From G026625185 sp035256645 (GTDB lineage Bacteria > Desulfobacterota > WTBG01 > JAGOGO01): a DNA stretch of 13,880 nt. Each line of letters starts with the position of its first letter. Position 1 is the first letter of the stretch. This document shows, in pieces, positions 13,257 to 13,880 of this stretch. The stretch covers positions 1-13,880 of the forward strand of contig DATEXU010000276.1 in the NCBI GenBank assembly GCA_035256645.1, given 5' to 3'. The notes beneath the pieces are model-generated. The model had not been told where the DNA came from. It made no database searches and worked only from the letters and a program-made list of their open reading frames with translations. Position numbers and translations under genes: made by a program.

Positions 13257-13880
13257 ATGGAAGTCTTTGAAGGTTATAAAAATCTAAACCAAAAACTCCC
13301 GAACCCGGTGGTAACTTTGGGTAATTTTGATGGCGTCCACTTGGGCCATCAGGAAATCTTTTCTCGCGTACGAGAAAGGGCAAAAGAGATACAAGGGACT
13401 TCTTTGGTCTACACTTTTCATCCTCATCCTCTCTCCGTTCTGAAACAGGGAAGAGAATTTTTAAATATTACCACATTAGAGGAAAAATTAAATCTTATTG
13501 AGAAGGCTGGTATTGATGTAGTAATTTGTGAGCCATTTACTTTAGAATTTTCTCGGCTCACGGCTGAAGAATTCGTAAAAAATATTCTCTGGGGTCAAAT
13601 CGGAACAAAAGAAATATTTGTGGGGGAGGATTACACGTTTGGGAGTAAACGTCAGGGAAATATTCATTTTCTAAGAACTATGGGTAAAAGCCTCAATTTT
13701 CGGGTAAAAATTATTGAATCTCAGATTAAGGACAATATTATAGTAAAAAGCAGTAAAATTCGGGAATTTATCCGGCAGGGAGACATATCAACTGCCAATC
13801 GGCTCCTGGGAAGACATTTTAGTTTGAGCGGTAAGGTAATAAAGGGAAAAGGGAGGGGAGCCAATTTGGGTTTCCCGACT
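13257..13880 (+). CDS. ribF: Bifunctional riboflavin kinase / FAD synthetase, N-terminal part (cut by window edge)
   Basis: 208 codons are visible, open to the right edge. The product phosphorylates riboflavin to FMN and adenylates FMN to FAD. The FAD synthetase (nucleotidyltransferase) domain shows GNFDGVHLGH (22-31), TFHPHPL (53-59), VGEDYTFG (122-129) and the SSKIR signature (165-169). The flavokinase domain has just begun: GRHFSLSGKV and then GANLGFPT at the edge, the start of its conserved PTAN motif. The ATG at 13257 fits the family's usual N-terminus; its binding site is weak (AAAAAG two bases upstream). It is the only secure plus-strand gene in the window and diverges from tRNA-Leu. 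Confidence 0.94.
   Translation, partial: MEVFEGYKNLNQKLPNPVVTLGNFDGVHLGHQEIFSRVRERAKEIQGTSLVYTFHPHPLSVLKQGREFLNITTLEEKLNLIEKAGIDVVICEPFTLEFSRLTAEEFVKNILWGQIGTKEIFVGEDYTFGSKRQGNIHFLRTMGKSLNFRVKIIESQIKDNIIVKSSKIREFIRQGDISTANRLLGRHFSLSGKVIKGKGRGANLGFPT

Noticed and set aside
13084..13383. A 99-codon minus-strand frame across tRNA-Leu and the ribF start.
   Set aside because: Its C-terminal part (AEVAELADALGSGS) is the familiar false translation of a tRNA-Leu gene, and the rest is antisense to ribF.
1..13880. CRISPR arrays, prophage, toxin-antitoxin or defence genes, insertion-sequence transposases.
   Set aside because: No regularly spaced direct repeats and no protein with such motifs were seen; nearly all coding sequence belongs to housekeeping or envelope families.

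Overview
The window looks like a chromosomal core region of a Gram-negative bacterium with a moderately AT-rich genome. The Gram-negative assignment rests on opgG/opgH (periplasmic glucan synthesis) and a secreted OpgG. The gene order rpmA-obg-proB-proA-nadD-rsfS, the lack of a C-terminal extension on Obg and the palindromic intergenic repeats would suit a Desulfobacterota or Omnitrophota-like lineage. That placement is a guess; the sequence alone does not settle it. Nearly everything is on the minus strand; only ribF and one doubtful small ORF are on the plus strand.

Read in the direction of minus-strand transcription (high to low coordinates), a tRNA-Leu(CAG) gene has a clear sigma70-type promoter and lies back to back with a plus-strand ribF that runs off the right edge. 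About 460 bp without a secure gene follow, holding a palindromic repeat element (12770-12922), where rplU would normally precede rpmA. Then comes a tight housekeeping cluster: rpmA (ribosomal protein bL27), obg (ribosome-assembly GTPase), proB and proA (first two steps of proline synthesis), nadD (NAD synthesis), a second repeat element of the same architecture (7981-8121), rsfS (ribosomal silencing factor, apparently with an AUU start codon), comF and a long-chain polyprenyl diphosphate synthase. A third, nested palindromic element (5661-5782) separates this cluster from a PAP2-family membrane phosphatase.

After a 390-bp to 460-bp gene-poor stretch with an inverted repeat and a strong promoter comes an osmoregulated periplasmic glucan operon: opgG, a small membrane protein, and opgH. 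The small protein resembles the N-terminal cytoplasmic region that proteobacterial OpgH carries on the same chain, and OpgH here lacks that region, so the glucosyltransferase appears to be encoded as two polypeptides. The left edge holds the first 58 codons of argG (argininosuccinate synthase).

Most of the window is ordinary and conserved. The points most worth a second look are the split OpgH, the AUU-initiated rsfS, the two repeat elements built from inverted hairpin pairs, and the separation of rpmA from rplU.
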